DNA of 64,000 nucleotides from Bacillus sp. S/N-304-OC-R1 (GTDB lineage: Bacteria > Bacillota > Bacilli > Bacillales > Cytobacillaceae), in NCBI RefSeq assembly GCF_019749375.1, contig NZ_JACWFE010000017.1:62001-126000 (forward strand), in the 5' to 3' direction. Positions 36,330-45,038 of this stretch are shown here, piece by piece (position 1 is the stretch's first letter; each line of letters begins with the position of its first letter). Both the position numbers and the translations under genes were made by a program. The notes below the pieces were generated by a model, which did no database searches, was not told the origin of the DNA, and was given only the letters and a program-made list of their open reading frames with translations.

Positions 36330-37457
36330 CTATAAAAAACTTAATCCTACATTTATTTCATTCAAAACTGCTTCGTCTTTTTCTTCTTGTCTCGCTTTTT
36401 CCAATGCAAGACGTGCGTTAGTTCCGCCAATTTTCCCTAGAGCCCATGCAGCTGTTCCACGAATAACTGGCCTAGAATCTGTTTTCAATAATTGAATAAG
36501 TTCATCAACTGCAGTTTCGTCTTTAAAATGAGCTAACGCAATGATGGCATTACGCTGAATCGGCTTTTTTCCTCTCCAAGATCCTGAGATTGGACCAAAT
36601 TTTTCTTTAAAATCTCGATTGCCCAGATTTAGGAGAGGCTTAAGCAAAGGCTTCACAACTTCAGGATTTGGCTCCATTTCTTCATGGAAGTGAAAATCCT
36701 TCCCTTTATTTTCAGGACAAGCCGTTTGACAAGAGTCACAGCCATATAACCGGTTACCTAATTTGTCTCGAAATTCTTCGGGAAGAAACCCTTTAGTCTG
36801 GGTAAGGAAAGCGATACATTTTTGGGAATTAAGTTGTCCCCCTTGAACTAATGCGCCGGTCGGACAAGCCTCGATGCATTTATTACACGTTCCACATCGA
36901 TCCTCCATTGGCTGATCGGGCTCAAAGGGAATTGATGTAATCATTTCGCCTAAATAAACGTAAGAACCGAACTCGGGCGTAATTATAGAACAATTCTTTC
37001 CGCTCCAGCCTATGCCAGCACGCTCGGCAACGGCCCTATCCACCAATTCGCCTGTGTCAACCATTGACTTGCATTTGGATCCTGGAAGTTTTTCTTTAAT
37101 AAATTCTTCCAGCATGTTGAGGCGTTCTCTTAAGATATGATGATAATCGACTCCCCAGGAAGCTCTGCAGAAAATTCCTCGTCTTTCTCCTTTTTTACTA
37201 ATCACTCTTTCATTCATTTTAGAAGGATAAGCAAGGGCAATAGAAATAATAGAACGAGGCTTTTCCATTAACAAAGAAGGATTTACTCTTTTTTCGATAT
37301 CCTTCTCTTCAAATCCTGATTGATATTGAAGTTCCTGCTGCCGAATGAGACGATTTTTCATTTCTTCAAAAGGAGCAGCGGTTGTAAAACCGATTTTATC
37401 GATTCCAATTTGTTTACTGTACTGGATGAGTTCTTTTTTCAATTGAGACGTATTCAT
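36330..37457 (-). CDS. queG: Epoxyqueuosine reductase QueG
   Basis: Last step of queuosine synthesis on tRNA: a cobalamin- and Fe-S-dependent enzyme reduces epoxyqueuosine. The 375 residues contain the B12-binding N-terminal domain, two [4Fe-4S] motifs (CGTCNKCIEACPTGAL and CDSCQTACPENKG) and a C-terminal HEAT-like repeat region (AIIALAHFKDETAVDELIQL) for tRNA binding. The ATG start lies behind GAGGAGGG. Neighbours cspR and yhbB reproduce the yhbA-yhbB-cspR order of B. subtilis. Every expected motif is intact. Confidence 0.95.
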   Translation of the reverse strand: MNTSQLKKELIQYSKQIGIDKIGFTTAAPFEEMKNRLIRQQELQYQSGFEEKDIEKRVNPSLLMEKPRSIISIALAYPSKMNERVISKKGERRGIFCRASWGVDYHHILRERLNMLEEFIKEKLPGSKCKSMVDTGELVDRAVAERAGIGWSGKNCSIITPEFGSYVYLGEMITSIPFEPDQPMEDRCGTCNKCIEACPTGALVQGGQLNSQKCIAFLTQTKGFLPEEFRDKLGNRLYGCDSCQTACPENKGKDFHFHEEMEPNPEVVKPLLKPLLNLGNRDFKEKFGPISGSWRGKKPIQRNAIIALAHFKDETAVDELIQLLKTDSRPVIRGTAAWALGKIGGTNARLALEKARQEEKDEAVLNEINVGLSFL

Positions 37458-37566
37458 ATTAAACCCTCCTCTCTGTAATGGGGTATCTATAATTAAGGTT
37501 TATAATATTATTGAATCATCGCTTCTTATGATAAACTATTTTTAATTCATTTTGGAGGTGGAAAGC

Positions 37567-38235
37567 TTGGAAATTCAAATTTCTTCAAAGCTTTGCGAGC
37601 TTGTTCCCAATTTTAAAATAGGGGTTATTCGTTATACAAATATAGAAGTAGGCGAATCCCCACAAATGGTAAAAGGACGTCTGCAACTATTTCAAGAATC
37701 GCTTTATTTTGATTTAGAAGATAAAAATGTAACCGACTTAGAAGGTATAAAAGAGTGGAGACAGATCTTTAAAACAGGGGGAAAAGATCCAAACCGTTAC
37801 CGCCATTCGGCTGAAGCGCTATACCGTAGGGTAAAAAAACAAAACTATCTACAACCCGTCAACAGCGCAACTGATTTGAATAATTTTTTCTCCTTACAGT
37901 ATCAAGTGCCGATTGGCATTTATGACGCGGACAAGCTTGAAGGAAATATAATAATGAGGGTTGGTGAAGAAAGTGAAGAATACCTTGGACTTAACGGAAG
38001 ACCAAATTCATTACAAAATTTAATTATTACAAGTGACGATCAAGGTCCTTTCGGCAGTCCTTTCGTTGATTCAGAAAGAACGTGTGTATCCGAAGCAACC
38101 AAGAACGCCTTACATATTATTTATTTACGTCCTTCCCTAGGATTAGAAGAAGCAAATGAAATGACGGCATCATTAATGAACATGTTTAATCAAATTCATG
38201 GCGGTCAAGGCGAAGTAAGTATAGTCGGGTGCTAG
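37567..38235 (+). CDS. B3/B4 tRNA-binding domain protein
   Basis: A 222-residue soluble protein of the B3/B4 family, the editing domain of phenylalanyl-tRNA synthetase found as a free protein. Motifs are GGKDPNRYRHSAEALYRRV, YQVPIGIYDADKLEGNI and GSPFVDSERTCVSEATKNAL. It may edit mischarged tRNAs or bind RNA; this is by analogy. The TTG at 37567 is chosen because GGAGGTG lies six bases upstream; the TTG at 37552 overlaps the site. The gene ends in a hairpin that includes its own stop codon, then the tRNA-Gly gene on the other strand. Confidence 0.85.
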   Translation: MEIQISSKLCELVPNFKIGVIRYTNIEVGESPQMVKGRLQLFQESLYFDLEDKNVTDLEGIKEWRQIFKTGGKDPNRYRHSAEALYRRVKKQNYLQPVNSATDLNNFFSLQYQVPIGIYDADKLEGNIIMRVGEESEEYLGLNGRPNSLQNLIITSDDQGPFGSPFVDSERTCVSEATKNALHIIYLRPSLGLEEANEMTASLMNMFNQIHGGQGEVSIVGC

Positions 38236-38250
38236 CATGCACCTTTTTTT
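38228..38250 (+). terminator. Terminator overlapping the B3/B4 gene stop
   Basis: GGTGC/GCACC with loop TAGCAT, which contains the TAG stop, followed by seven T. Confidence 0.65.
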
Positions 38251-38260
38251 TACATAAAAA

Positions 38261-38302
38261 AACGCAATACCTCGTTTAATCTGTGAAACGAAACACTGCG
38301 TT
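38261..38302 (-). terminator. Terminator of tRNA-Gly
   Basis: AACGCA/TGCGTT encloses CGTTT/AAACG. Leftward it is followed by seven T. It lies nine bases after the tRNA 3' end. Confidence 0.7.
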
Positions 38303-38310
38303 GATATGTA

Positions 38311-38384
38311 TGGAGCGGGTGATGGGAATCGAACCCACGACAACAGCTTGGAAGGCTGTAGTTTTACCACTAAACTACACCCGC
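38311..38384 (-). tRNA. tRNA-Gly (anticodon UCC)
   Basis: The complement folds as a standard cloverleaf: acceptor GCGGGTG/CACCCGC, D-arm with AGTGGTAAAA, anticodon stem ACAGC/GCTGT with loop CTTCCAA (anticodon TCC), T-arm GTGGGTTCGATTCCCAT and U discriminator. The 3' CCA is encoded (38311-38313). Its leftward terminator follows. No other tRNA is adjacent. Confidence 0.97.
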
Positions 38385-38555
38385 ATATTAGAATAAATAA
38401 AAAAACAGGTTACCCTGTAAATTTTGTTACTGAATAATAACAACTATTACATAATATAATCTTTTTTATATAAGGTCAAGGTTTTTTCGACATTTTTTTC
38501 GCTTTTTCTTACCTGAGTAGGTCTTTTGAACTGAAATTAGTCGAATTCTAGTTAT

Positions 38556-38826
38556 AGACGGACATCTTATTTACTGTTCCCTTCCACTTGTCCGTCATCA
38601 CCTCAATGACGGACACATCCGACTACTCTTTCTACCCACTTGACCGTCATCACCAATGACGAACACATTCAACTACTTTTCCCTTCCACTTGACCGTCAT
38701 CACCACGATGACGGACACATTCAACTACTTTTCCCTTCCACTTGACCGTCATCACCACGATGATGGACACATCCGACTACTCTTTCTACCCACTTGACCG
38801 TCATCATCCAAAAAAACGGACACTTC
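38556..38826. repeat. Tandem array of 50-56 bp palindromic repeats
   Basis: About five units, each with CCCACTTGACCGTCATC or CCCTTCCACTTGACCGTC, then ATGACGGACACAT, then CGACTACTCTTT or CAACTACTTTT. Within a unit CCGTCAT and ATGACGG form a hairpin. Two alternating unit types differ by the CCCTTCC/CCCAC head and the ATCCGA/ATTCAA tail. The array lies between the stop of the 3-hydroxyacyl-CoA dehydrogenase gene and tRNA-Gly, and no frame crosses it. Confidence 0.85.
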
Positions 38827-38883
38827 TCCCCAATTTCGCTTACGAAGTGCCCATTCTAATTGCATTTTCCATTTCAATTCCAC

Positions 38884-39822
38884 TTAATCCATATTTGCTT
38901 TTATTTTCTGCAGCTGGATAAATCGACGATCCCGATTGTTTATTTTTTCTAGTGCTGTTGATTCCTCATATGTAAAAATTCCATTACCCGTTTTAGTACC
39001 CAAATTTCCTTTACTGACTAATTCTTGAATAATCGCCGGAGCACCATTACTGTCATCCAATTCCGGAGCAATATTATCGAAAACTCGCTGCCATGTGTCT
39101 AATCCTCCAAAATCGGCAATTTCAATTGGGCCAGTAAACGCCCATCTAAATCCAGGGCCCGCTGTAATTGCTGTATCAATATCTTCTGCACTGGCGACCC
39201 CTTCTTTTAATAAATAAAAGGCTTCACGCATTAATGCGGTTTGCAATCGATTAGCAATAAAGCCATTAATCTCTTTTTTTAGCAGAATAGGTGATTTACC
39301 AATACTGCGAATAAGCTCAATTGTTGTTTTAACCACTTCCGGCTTTGTTTTCTCATGCTGAACAATTTCAACTAATGGTACTAAATGGGCTGGGTTGAAA
39401 AAATGAGTGATTACCATGCGCTCAGCAAAGCCCGCTTTTTCCATTAATCGTGAAATTAATAGAGTAGATGTATTAGAGGCAACAATCGCATCTCGTTTCA
39501 TCATTAGCTCTAATTTTTCAAAAAGCTCCCACTTTAGCTCGATCACTTCTGGGATCGCTTCTATAATGAAATCTGCCTCCTGAACCGCAGTCCTTAGGTC
39601 TTGTGTGAAATAAATATTGTCTAATGCTGCCTGTTTTTTCTCCTCATTTACTACACCTTCACTCGCAAGCAAAGTTAAATTGTCTATGATTCTTTCCTGC
39701 GCTTTAGATAAGAACTCATTTGTTACATCATTGAGTGTAACCGTATAGCTTCTGACCGCAAATGCTTGAGCAATACCGCTCCCCATTACACCTGATCCAA
39801 TAACTGCTATTTTTTTTATCAC
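38884..39822 (-). CDS. 3-hydroxyacyl-CoA dehydrogenase
   Basis: NAD-dependent oxidoreductase of fatty-acid or butanoate metabolism, 312 residues. It opens with the Rossmann loop KKIAVIGSGVMGSGIAQAFA. The catalytic region is SNTSTLLISRLMEKAGFAER then MVITHFFNPAHLVPLVEIV (His in THFFNP), and the dimerisation domain has EINGFIANRLQTALMREA. The GTG at 39822 is chosen because GGGAGGG lies six bases upstream; an ATG 30 bases earlier has no site and delays the Rossmann loop. It stands alone without other beta-oxidation genes. The exact acyl chain is unknown. Confidence 0.9.
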   Translation of the reverse strand: MIKKIAVIGSGVMGSGIAQAFAVRSYTVTLNDVTNEFLSKAQERIIDNLTLLASEGVVNEEKKQAALDNIYFTQDLRTAVQEADFIIEAIPEVIELKWELFEKLELMMKRDAIVASNTSTLLISRLMEKAGFAERMVITHFFNPAHLVPLVEIVQHEKTKPEVVKTTIELIRSIGKSPILLKKEINGFIANRLQTALMREAFYLLKEGVASAEDIDTAITAGPGFRWAFTGPIEIADFGGLDTWQRVFDNIAPELDDSNGAPAIIQELVSKGNLGTKTGNGIFTYEESTALEKINNRDRRFIQLQKIKANMD

Positions 39823-39949
39823 TACTTTCCCTCCCACTGGACAAATTTTCATTCTTTCTATGAAATTAGCAAAAGTTGTTAATTATAGGTTACCATATTC
39901 AATTAAGGAATTATCTGAAAATCCACCATTTGATAAGCAGTTCCGTACA

Positions 39950-39980
39950 TTCATAGGGTATAGCGTAAACAATCATAATC
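39950..39980 (+). promoter_or_regulatory. Possible forespore (sigma-F/G) promoter of the LysM-GH18 gene
   Basis: TTCATA (39950-39955), 18 bases, CATAATC (39974-39980), 50 bases before the start. It resembles the sigma-F/G pattern; weak evidence only. Confidence 0.3.
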
Positions 39981-40029
39981 ACCATTTCATGGAATAAAGT
40001 GTAAAGAACATAAATAAAGGAGGCTATCT

Positions 40030-41445
40030 ATGCAAATACATGTCGTGCAGCCTGGAGAAAGCCTTTGGATAATTTCGCAGCGTTATGGTGTGAATTTTAA
40101 TCAAATTTCTTTGGCTAATCAGTTGGATAATCCCAATTTTTTAGTCGTCGGCCAAGCGTTGGTCATTCCCACACCTTATCAAACATACTTGGTTCAACTC
40201 GGTGATACTCTTGCAGCCATTGCAAGGCGTTATGGAACAACCATTGAAGCAATAGCAGAGGCAAATCAAATTTCCGGCCCATCTATTATTTATATTGGTC
40301 AAGTGTTAACCATTCCTGTTATTTTTCATACTGTAAAAACTGGCGAAACCCTTTGGCAAATTGCTAGAAACTACGGGACCACAATCGAAGCCATTACTGA
40401 AGCCAATCAGATTACAAATCCTTCCCTTATTTATCCTGGCTTGATATTAAGAATCCCCGAAAGAGCACGGCCTATTATTGAAGTCAACTCCTATACGACC
40501 TCATCCTCAGAATCAGGCCGGCAAGAAGTACTTAATTTAGGAAGATTTTTTACCTATCTTTCCCCCTTTACTTATTCAATGAAGGAAGATGGCACGATCA
40601 CAACAAGAAATGAAGAAGCCATTATTGAAGCAGCACGCGCAAGACATGTAGCTCCGAAGCTTGTTCTAACGAATTTTTCCGGTAATAAGTTTAATTCTGA
40701 TTTGGCAGCAACGATCTTACGCAACCCTAATCTTCAAGAAACTCTATTAACGAATGTCCTTAATACTATAAGAGCAAAACGCTATACTGGCTTGAACCTG
40801 GACCTGGAATATGTTTATCCTGAGGATCGCGAAAACTATAATGCCTTTTTAAGACGGGCTGCAGCAAGACTACGGCCTGAAGGTTTATCTCTCTCAACAG
40901 CCCTAGCTCCGAAAATTAGCGGAGATCAAAAAGGACTATTATACGAGGCACATGATTATCAGGCACATGGAGAAATTTGTGACTTCGTTGTGTTAATGAC
41001 TTACGAATGGGGATGGGCTGGTGGAAAACCATGGGCAATTGCCCCAATAAATGAGGTTCAAAGGGTGCTTGACTATGCAGTTACAGTCATCCCGCGAAAT
41101 AAAATTATAATGGGTTTCCCATTATACGGACGAGATTGGAATATCCCATGGGTACAAGGCACCTTCGCTCGGACAGTCAGCCCGCAAGAAGCCACCCGTC
41201 TTGCTGCTAAATATGGAGTAGCCATTCAGTACGACCAAACCTACCAATCCCCGTTTTTCCGATATACTGATGAAACTGGCCAGCAGCATGAAGTCTGGTT
41301 CGAAGATGCCCGTAGTGCTCAGGCAAAATTCGATACGGTAAAGAGATATGGGTTAAGAGGTGTTAGTTACTGGGTATTAGGAAGTCCATTTCCTCAAAAT
41401 TGGCTTGTACAAGAGTGGAATTTCAGAGTACTAAAGCTTATATAA
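40030..41445 (+). CDS. Triple-LysM GH18 spore cortex/peptidoglycan hydrolase, SleL/YaaH-like
   Basis: A 471-residue protein with three LysM modules (about 1-48, 52-97, 99-146), each with a (V/T)xxG(E/D)(S/T)L start and an IP end, joined to a GH18 barrel (about 155-471). The acid motif is GLNLDLEYVYPEDRENYN, the strand-4 DxE region, and LMTYEWGWAGGKPWAI follows. SleL-type enzymes cleave cortex fragments after germination. B. subtilis YaaH has two LysM modules, so the third is unusual. There is no signal peptide, as in spore coat-localised relatives. The ATG follows AAAGGAGG. Confidence 0.88.
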   Translation: MQIHVVQPGESLWIISQRYGVNFNQISLANQLDNPNFLVVGQALVIPTPYQTYLVQLGDTLAAIARRYGTTIEAIAEANQISGPSIIYIGQVLTIPVIFHTVKTGETLWQIARNYGTTIEAITEANQITNPSLIYPGLILRIPERARPIIEVNSYTTSSSESGRQEVLNLGRFFTYLSPFTYSMKEDGTITTRNEEAIIEAARARHVAPKLVLTNFSGNKFNSDLAATILRNPNLQETLLTNVLNTIRAKRYTGLNLDLEYVYPEDRENYNAFLRRAAARLRPEGLSLSTALAPKISGDQKGLLYEAHDYQAHGEICDFVVLMTYEWGWAGGKPWAIAPINEVQRVLDYAVTVIPRNKIIMGFPLYGRDWNIPWVQGTFARTVSPQEATRLAAKYGVAIQYDQTYQSPFFRYTDETGQQHEVWFEDARSAQAKFDTVKRYGLRGVSYWVLGSPFPQNWLVQEWNFRVLKLI

Positions 41446-41450
41446 GTAAT

Positions 41451-41480
41451 AATCCCTTAGCATTGTCAAGCTAAGGGATT
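41451..41480 (+). terminator. Terminator of the LysM-GH18 gene
   Basis: A 10-bp stem, AATCCCTTAG/CTAAGGGATT, starts six bases after the stop. Confidence 0.7.
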
Positions 41481-41525
41481 ACCTATTAATAAGAAATGCA
41501 AACTATTTTAATAATCTTCAATAAG

Positions 41526-41900
41526 CTAAGACATCCCTGGTGGAATATACAAATTTAAGAAAACAAATACAGATAAATTCCCAAAGTCGACAAGCATATG
41601 GGAATAAACACACCACCTTAAACTCTTAGTTCTATAACGAATAAGTGACCAAATGACCCCCATTACAAATAAACTAATATACATTTGATATGACCGGTTT
41701 GCTATTGAAAAGACTCCCCACATGAAAGGGTGACTCAAGACAAAAAATAAATAGATTATAGCTGTGATCACCCAGCAAAAGTTAGGGGAGTACTGATAAG
41801 TAATGGTGGCTAACCAATGGACGATGAAAATAATGAATATGGGGGACAATAAGACGATTGTTCTATTCCTTGTTGTATCTAAAGTAAAAATAGAAATCAC
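41526..41900 (-). CDS. CPBP-like membrane protein lacking the glutamate motif
   Basis: A 124-residue, four-helix membrane protein. The C-terminal half has VLSHPFMWGVF, IRYRTKSLRW and YSHMLVDFGNL, resembling the FxxxH and HxxxD motifs of the CPBP/Abi intramembrane protease family. The catalytic EExxxR motif, normally just before these, is absent, and no matching sequence lies upstream. It may be a truncated, non-proteolytic relative or a gene remnant. The start codon and ribosome site (AAGGGTGA) are plausible. No neighbour suggests a role. Confidence 0.55.
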   Translation of the reverse strand: MISIFTLDTTRNRTIVLLSPIFIIFIVHWLATITYQYSPNFCWVITAIIYLFFVLSHPFMWGVFSIANRSYQMYISLFVMGVIWSLIRYRTKSLRWCVYSHMLVDFGNLSVFVFLNLYIPPGMS

Positions 41901-41966
41901 CCTTTTATATATAATGAAGGTTCAAGATATTGTATATAAGTGATCAAAAAGTCAGGAGGAATGATT

Positions 41967-42254
41967 ATGGATACATGTGAGCTTTGTGAGCGAGAGGATG
42001 TTGAGACAACTGTTCATCACCTAGTCCCAAAAGAGATGGGTGGTACATTTGGACCGACTGCTAATTTATGTATTCCATGCCATAAACAAATCCATGCTCT
42101 TTACACAAATCAAGAAATTGCGGCACGATTAACGACAATACTAGAATTAAAAGGAGATGCACAAATTTCTAGCTTCCTCAAATGGATTCGCAAGCAGCCT
42201 TCAACGAAATTAATGAAAATAAAAAAATCTAATAATCGTAGGAGGAAACATTAA
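41967..42254 (+). CDS. yisB: HNH endonuclease-fold protein, YisB-like
   Basis: A 95-residue protein with a zinc-finger HNH domain. Cysteines in DTCELCERED (about 4-9) and CIPCHKQIH (about 36-44) bind zinc. The catalytic region is TTVHHLVPKEMGGTFGPTANLC, cut here as HHLVPKEMGGTFG. From memory it matches B. subtilis YisB. The ATG at 41967 is preferred because AGGAGGA lies six bases upstream; the ATG at 41961 sits on that site. It is a single gene followed by a terminator. The substrate is unknown. Confidence 0.85.
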   Translation: MDTCELCEREDVETTVHHLVPKEMGGTFGPTANLCIPCHKQIHALYTNQEIAARLTTILELKGDAQISSFLKWIRKQPSTKLMKIKKSNNRRRKH

Positions 42255-42257
42255 AAA

Positions 42258-42301
42258 GCCTGTCCTTACCTTTTTAAAAAAGGCGAAGTATAGGACAGGC
42301 T
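42258..42301 (+). terminator. Terminator of the yisB-like gene
   Basis: The stem AGCCTGTCCT/AGGACAGGCT starts three bases after the stop, with a long AT-rich loop. Confidence 0.6.
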
Positions 42302-42335
42302 CATAAAAGAATAGTGTATGAATAAACCTTGTTGA

Positions 42336-42530
42336 TCATTGTCCGTTTTGCAAAAATGAAACTTCTGCTTCTTTCATTACCCAAAGAGACACAACCTTCT
42401 CTTCCCCAACATTTACATATCTATGAGGAGTTGAACTCTGAAAGTAAATACTATCACCAGCTTGAAGGAAAATCTCATCCTCCCCTAAAGCCACCTTCAT
42501 TTTCCCTTGAATCACATTTTTGAGGATCTT
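42336..42530 (-). pseudogene. Remnant of a cupin-domain regulator (C-terminal fragment)
   Basis: The complement encodes about 64 residues without an intact start: QGKMKVALGEDEIFLQAGD, SIYFQSSTPHRYVNVGEEK and VSLWVMKEAEVSFLQNGQ, ending at TGA 42336-42338. The GD..YF...PHRY pattern is the second cupin motif of XRE-cupin transcription regulators. The N-terminal half, including the HTH, is missing: the sequence runs into the histidine-kinase pseudogene. It is a decayed, 5'-truncated gene. No ribosome site precedes the fragment. Confidence 0.7.
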
Positions 42531-43946
42531 CTATTTATTTATGAATATATTTGAAATATATTCAGATACTAGAGGTTCTCTATTGAGATAAATATCAATT
42601 ACAGTCCCTTTTCCTACCTCACTGGCAATATCTAATCTGCCTCCATGGGTTTCTATAATCTTTAAGGTCGTCAGCATTCCAAGTCCTGTTCCTTTTTCCT
42701 TTGTTGTATAGAAAGGAAGACCAACTTTATTCAATAGTTCCTCAGGGATTCCACATCCCTCATCAGCAATATGTATGCAAATTTCCTGTTCTGAGATTTT
42801 CTTTAGGTGAATATTTATTTCCCCGCCTTTTGGCATTGATTCAATGGAGTTTTTTATGATATTAATCAAAACTTGTTTGATTTGACTATCGATACAGCGA
42901 ATTTTAGGAAAATCATCATACCTAGTATTAATCACTATATTATTAATTAAAGCCTGAGAACTAAGGAGAACAACAACCTGTTTCGTGATTTCTGTAATGC
43001 TCTCTTCCTGAAATTGATGTGCCTGTGGTTTTGCATGCAATAACAATTCTCCTGTAATGCTTTCTATTCTTGATATTTCATCCGTCATTATGTCAAAATA
43101 TGCGGGAACTTGGTCCATTGAGGATTTAAGCAATTGTAGAAAACCTTTAAGAGAAGTTAGAGGATTTCTTATCTCATGTGCGATGGAAGCCGATAGTTCT
43201 CCAACAACTGACAATTTCTCTGAACGAATTAGCATTTCTTCTGACTTCTTCTGCTGTGTCAAATCTTTTGCAATTCCATATACACCGACAACCTTATTAT
43301 CAACGACTATTGGAATATTTGTTACACTCACCGGGACCTGGTGACCATTTTTATGTAAAGCAATCGTCTCATAGTGCTGAGTAATTCCATCAGTAGCTTT
43401 TGCAAAGTATGTATTTGTTTGTTCCAAATATCCTTCGGCTACTAATGGTGCGAAGGACAATGTTAAAAATTCACGAGCAGTATAGCCTAGTAATCTTTCC
43501 ATACCTTGATTAACGCTTAAATATTTCCCTTCAAGATCCAATGAGAATACTGCATCAGGATGATTATCAAACAACGACTTATAATGCTGTTCATCTTTTA
43601 ATGCAGCTTGCTTCTTATCGGTAATATCCTGGAAAAATACGGATAATCCATTTTCTGATGGATAAGTTCTTACATCAAACCATGTTTGTAGAGGGGGAAA
43701 ATATGAATCAAAGGTTACCGAACTCTGTTCGTTCACAGATTTATGATACATATAATAAAATGGCAATTGTATCGCTTCTGGAAACTCACTCCATATATGC
43801 TTTCCAATTAGATCTTCACGGTCTCGAAACTACAGCCTTGCCGCCTCTTTATTTACATATGTAAAATTCCACTCATGGTCTATCGAGAAAAAACCATCTG
43901 TTATCCTCTCTAGTATTTGAATCGCATTCAATTCTGTATTATTCAA
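42531..43946 (-). pseudogene. PAS-domain sensor histidine kinase inactivated by an in-frame TAG
   Basis: Reading from the TTG at 43946 (GGTGGTGAG upstream) gives 38 residues of a PAS domain, a TAG at 43830-43832, then about 432 further codons in the same frame. The sequence around the stop reads FTYVNKEAARL, stop, FRDREDLIGKHIW, so a single base change (TTG to TAG) would explain it. The rest has two PAS domains, an H-box (SASIAHEIRNPLTSLKG), an N-box (NIIKNSIESM) and G-boxes (DEGCGIPEE, GTGLGM), all intact. A TTG at 43766 could start a 411-residue product, but no ribosome site is seen. It is KinA-like in layout. Confidence 0.8.
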
Positions 43947-44503
43947 AAAGCTCACCACCTACATTAACATCCAATTATTTTGAGTTTTATTATAAAGATC
44001 AACAATTGTTTAATCCTTCATTAGGAAGAAAATTTATAAAATGAATTCCCCCCATTAACTCATTTTAACATTTATTCCTAAATATTCTTACAATATCTTT
44101 CTAAATATTCCTACTTTCAAAAATTATTTAAGAGAATAAAAAAACACCGTTTTCATTGAAAAATAGAAGTGCATATTACTTAACTTCTACCTTCTTCTAA
44201 AGAAAATGAAAACGATGGCATATTTATTATTGAAAAAATGTAATGGTCACGTATTTTTATTTATTAAATAACAAGCCTTTCATCAATACTCAATATTTCT
44301 CCAGTACCAACTATCGGTTGCCTTTTGTTTTTAAATCCCAATTTTATTTCTGTTTGCAAACTATTAAATGTCTTCTTACTGATGAATTAAGAATATCAGT
44401 TTCAATATGCATTCCAACAATTGACATAGAATTGCTTATACTATAAACTCCTATTAATTCAGAAATGAAAACATTTGAAATGAAAGGATGTTTTGAAATT
44501 AAT
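43947..44503. other. Gene-less stretch with a nested hairpin
   Basis: About 550 AT-rich bases. A nested hairpin at 44148-44214 pairs CGTTTTCATT with AATGAAAACG and inside it TAGAAGT with ACTTCTA. Leftward it is followed by GGTGTTTTTTT, so it may be a leftward terminator. Open frames here are short and have no ribosome site. Confidence 0.5.
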
Positions 44504-44896
44504 ATGGATCAGCAAATTAAGTCACCGGCTTCTCTAAAAGAAATTGCCATGTCATTTCTTCAACTCTCAGCATCTGGAAATGTTCGAGAAGCATACAGTA
44601 GATACATAGGGCATAACTTTCGACATCACAATCCCTTTTTTCGAGGAGATGCAGATTCACTCATGCTTGCGATGGAACAAAGTGCAACCCAATCTCCTAA
44701 CAAGACAATTGTTATTAAACGAGCTATTCAAGAAAAAGACACTGTTGTGGTTCACTCCCATGTAAAGCAACATCCAAATGATGTTGGAGGCGCTGTGGTA
44801 CATATTTTTCGATTCCAAAACAATAAGATTGTTGAAATGTGGGATATTGGCCAGCCAATACCTGAGGATTCCCCTAATGAGAATGGCGTGTTCTAA
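44504..44896 (+). CDS. SnoaL-like / NTF2-fold protein
   Basis: A small alpha+beta protein of about 130 residues of the SnoaL-like group: SFLQLSASGNVREAYSRYI, GHNFRHHNPFFRGDADSL and VVHIFRFQNNKIVEMWDIGQP (ends shortened). The family includes isomerases and many proteins of unknown role. The histidine-rich HNFRHHNPFF lines the usual active-site cone. The start is uncertain: the ATG at 44504 fits the domain start; an in-frame ATG at 44465 would add 13 residues and has no ribosome site. AAAGGA lies 16 bases before 44504, rather far. Confidence 0.75.
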   Translation: MDQQIKSPASLKEIAMSFLQLSASGNVREAYSRYIGHNFRHHNPFFRGDADSLMLAMEQSATQSPNKTIVIKRAIQEKDTVVVHSHVKQHPNDVGGAVVHIFRFQNNKIVEMWDIGQPIPEDSPNENGVF

Positions 44897-44943
44897 TTTG
44901 AAACGGCTTCAACGAGGCTGTTTTTAAAGATGGTGGTAATATA

Positions 44944-44990
44944 AAAAGGATTGCAGTTTTAGTCATAAAGACCATAAGTGCAATCCTTTT
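44944..44990. terminator. Bidirectional terminator between the SnoaL-like gene and sat
   Basis: A 12-bp stem, AAAAGGATTGCA/TGCAATCCTTTT, with a 23-base loop and T-runs on both sides. Confidence 0.65.
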
Positions 44991-45038
44991 ATACTTATAA
45001 TGAATCTTTACATCATAACTTCTTTTAAATAATTTAAC

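Noticed and set aside
38556-38826. CRISPR array
   Set aside because: Units are contiguous 50-56 bp copies whose supposed spacers are also repeated; there are no unique spacers and no cas genes.
44243-44446. 67-residue rightward frame in the gap before the SnoaL-like gene
   Set aside because: Low-complexity AT-rich composition, no ribosome site, no recognised domain.
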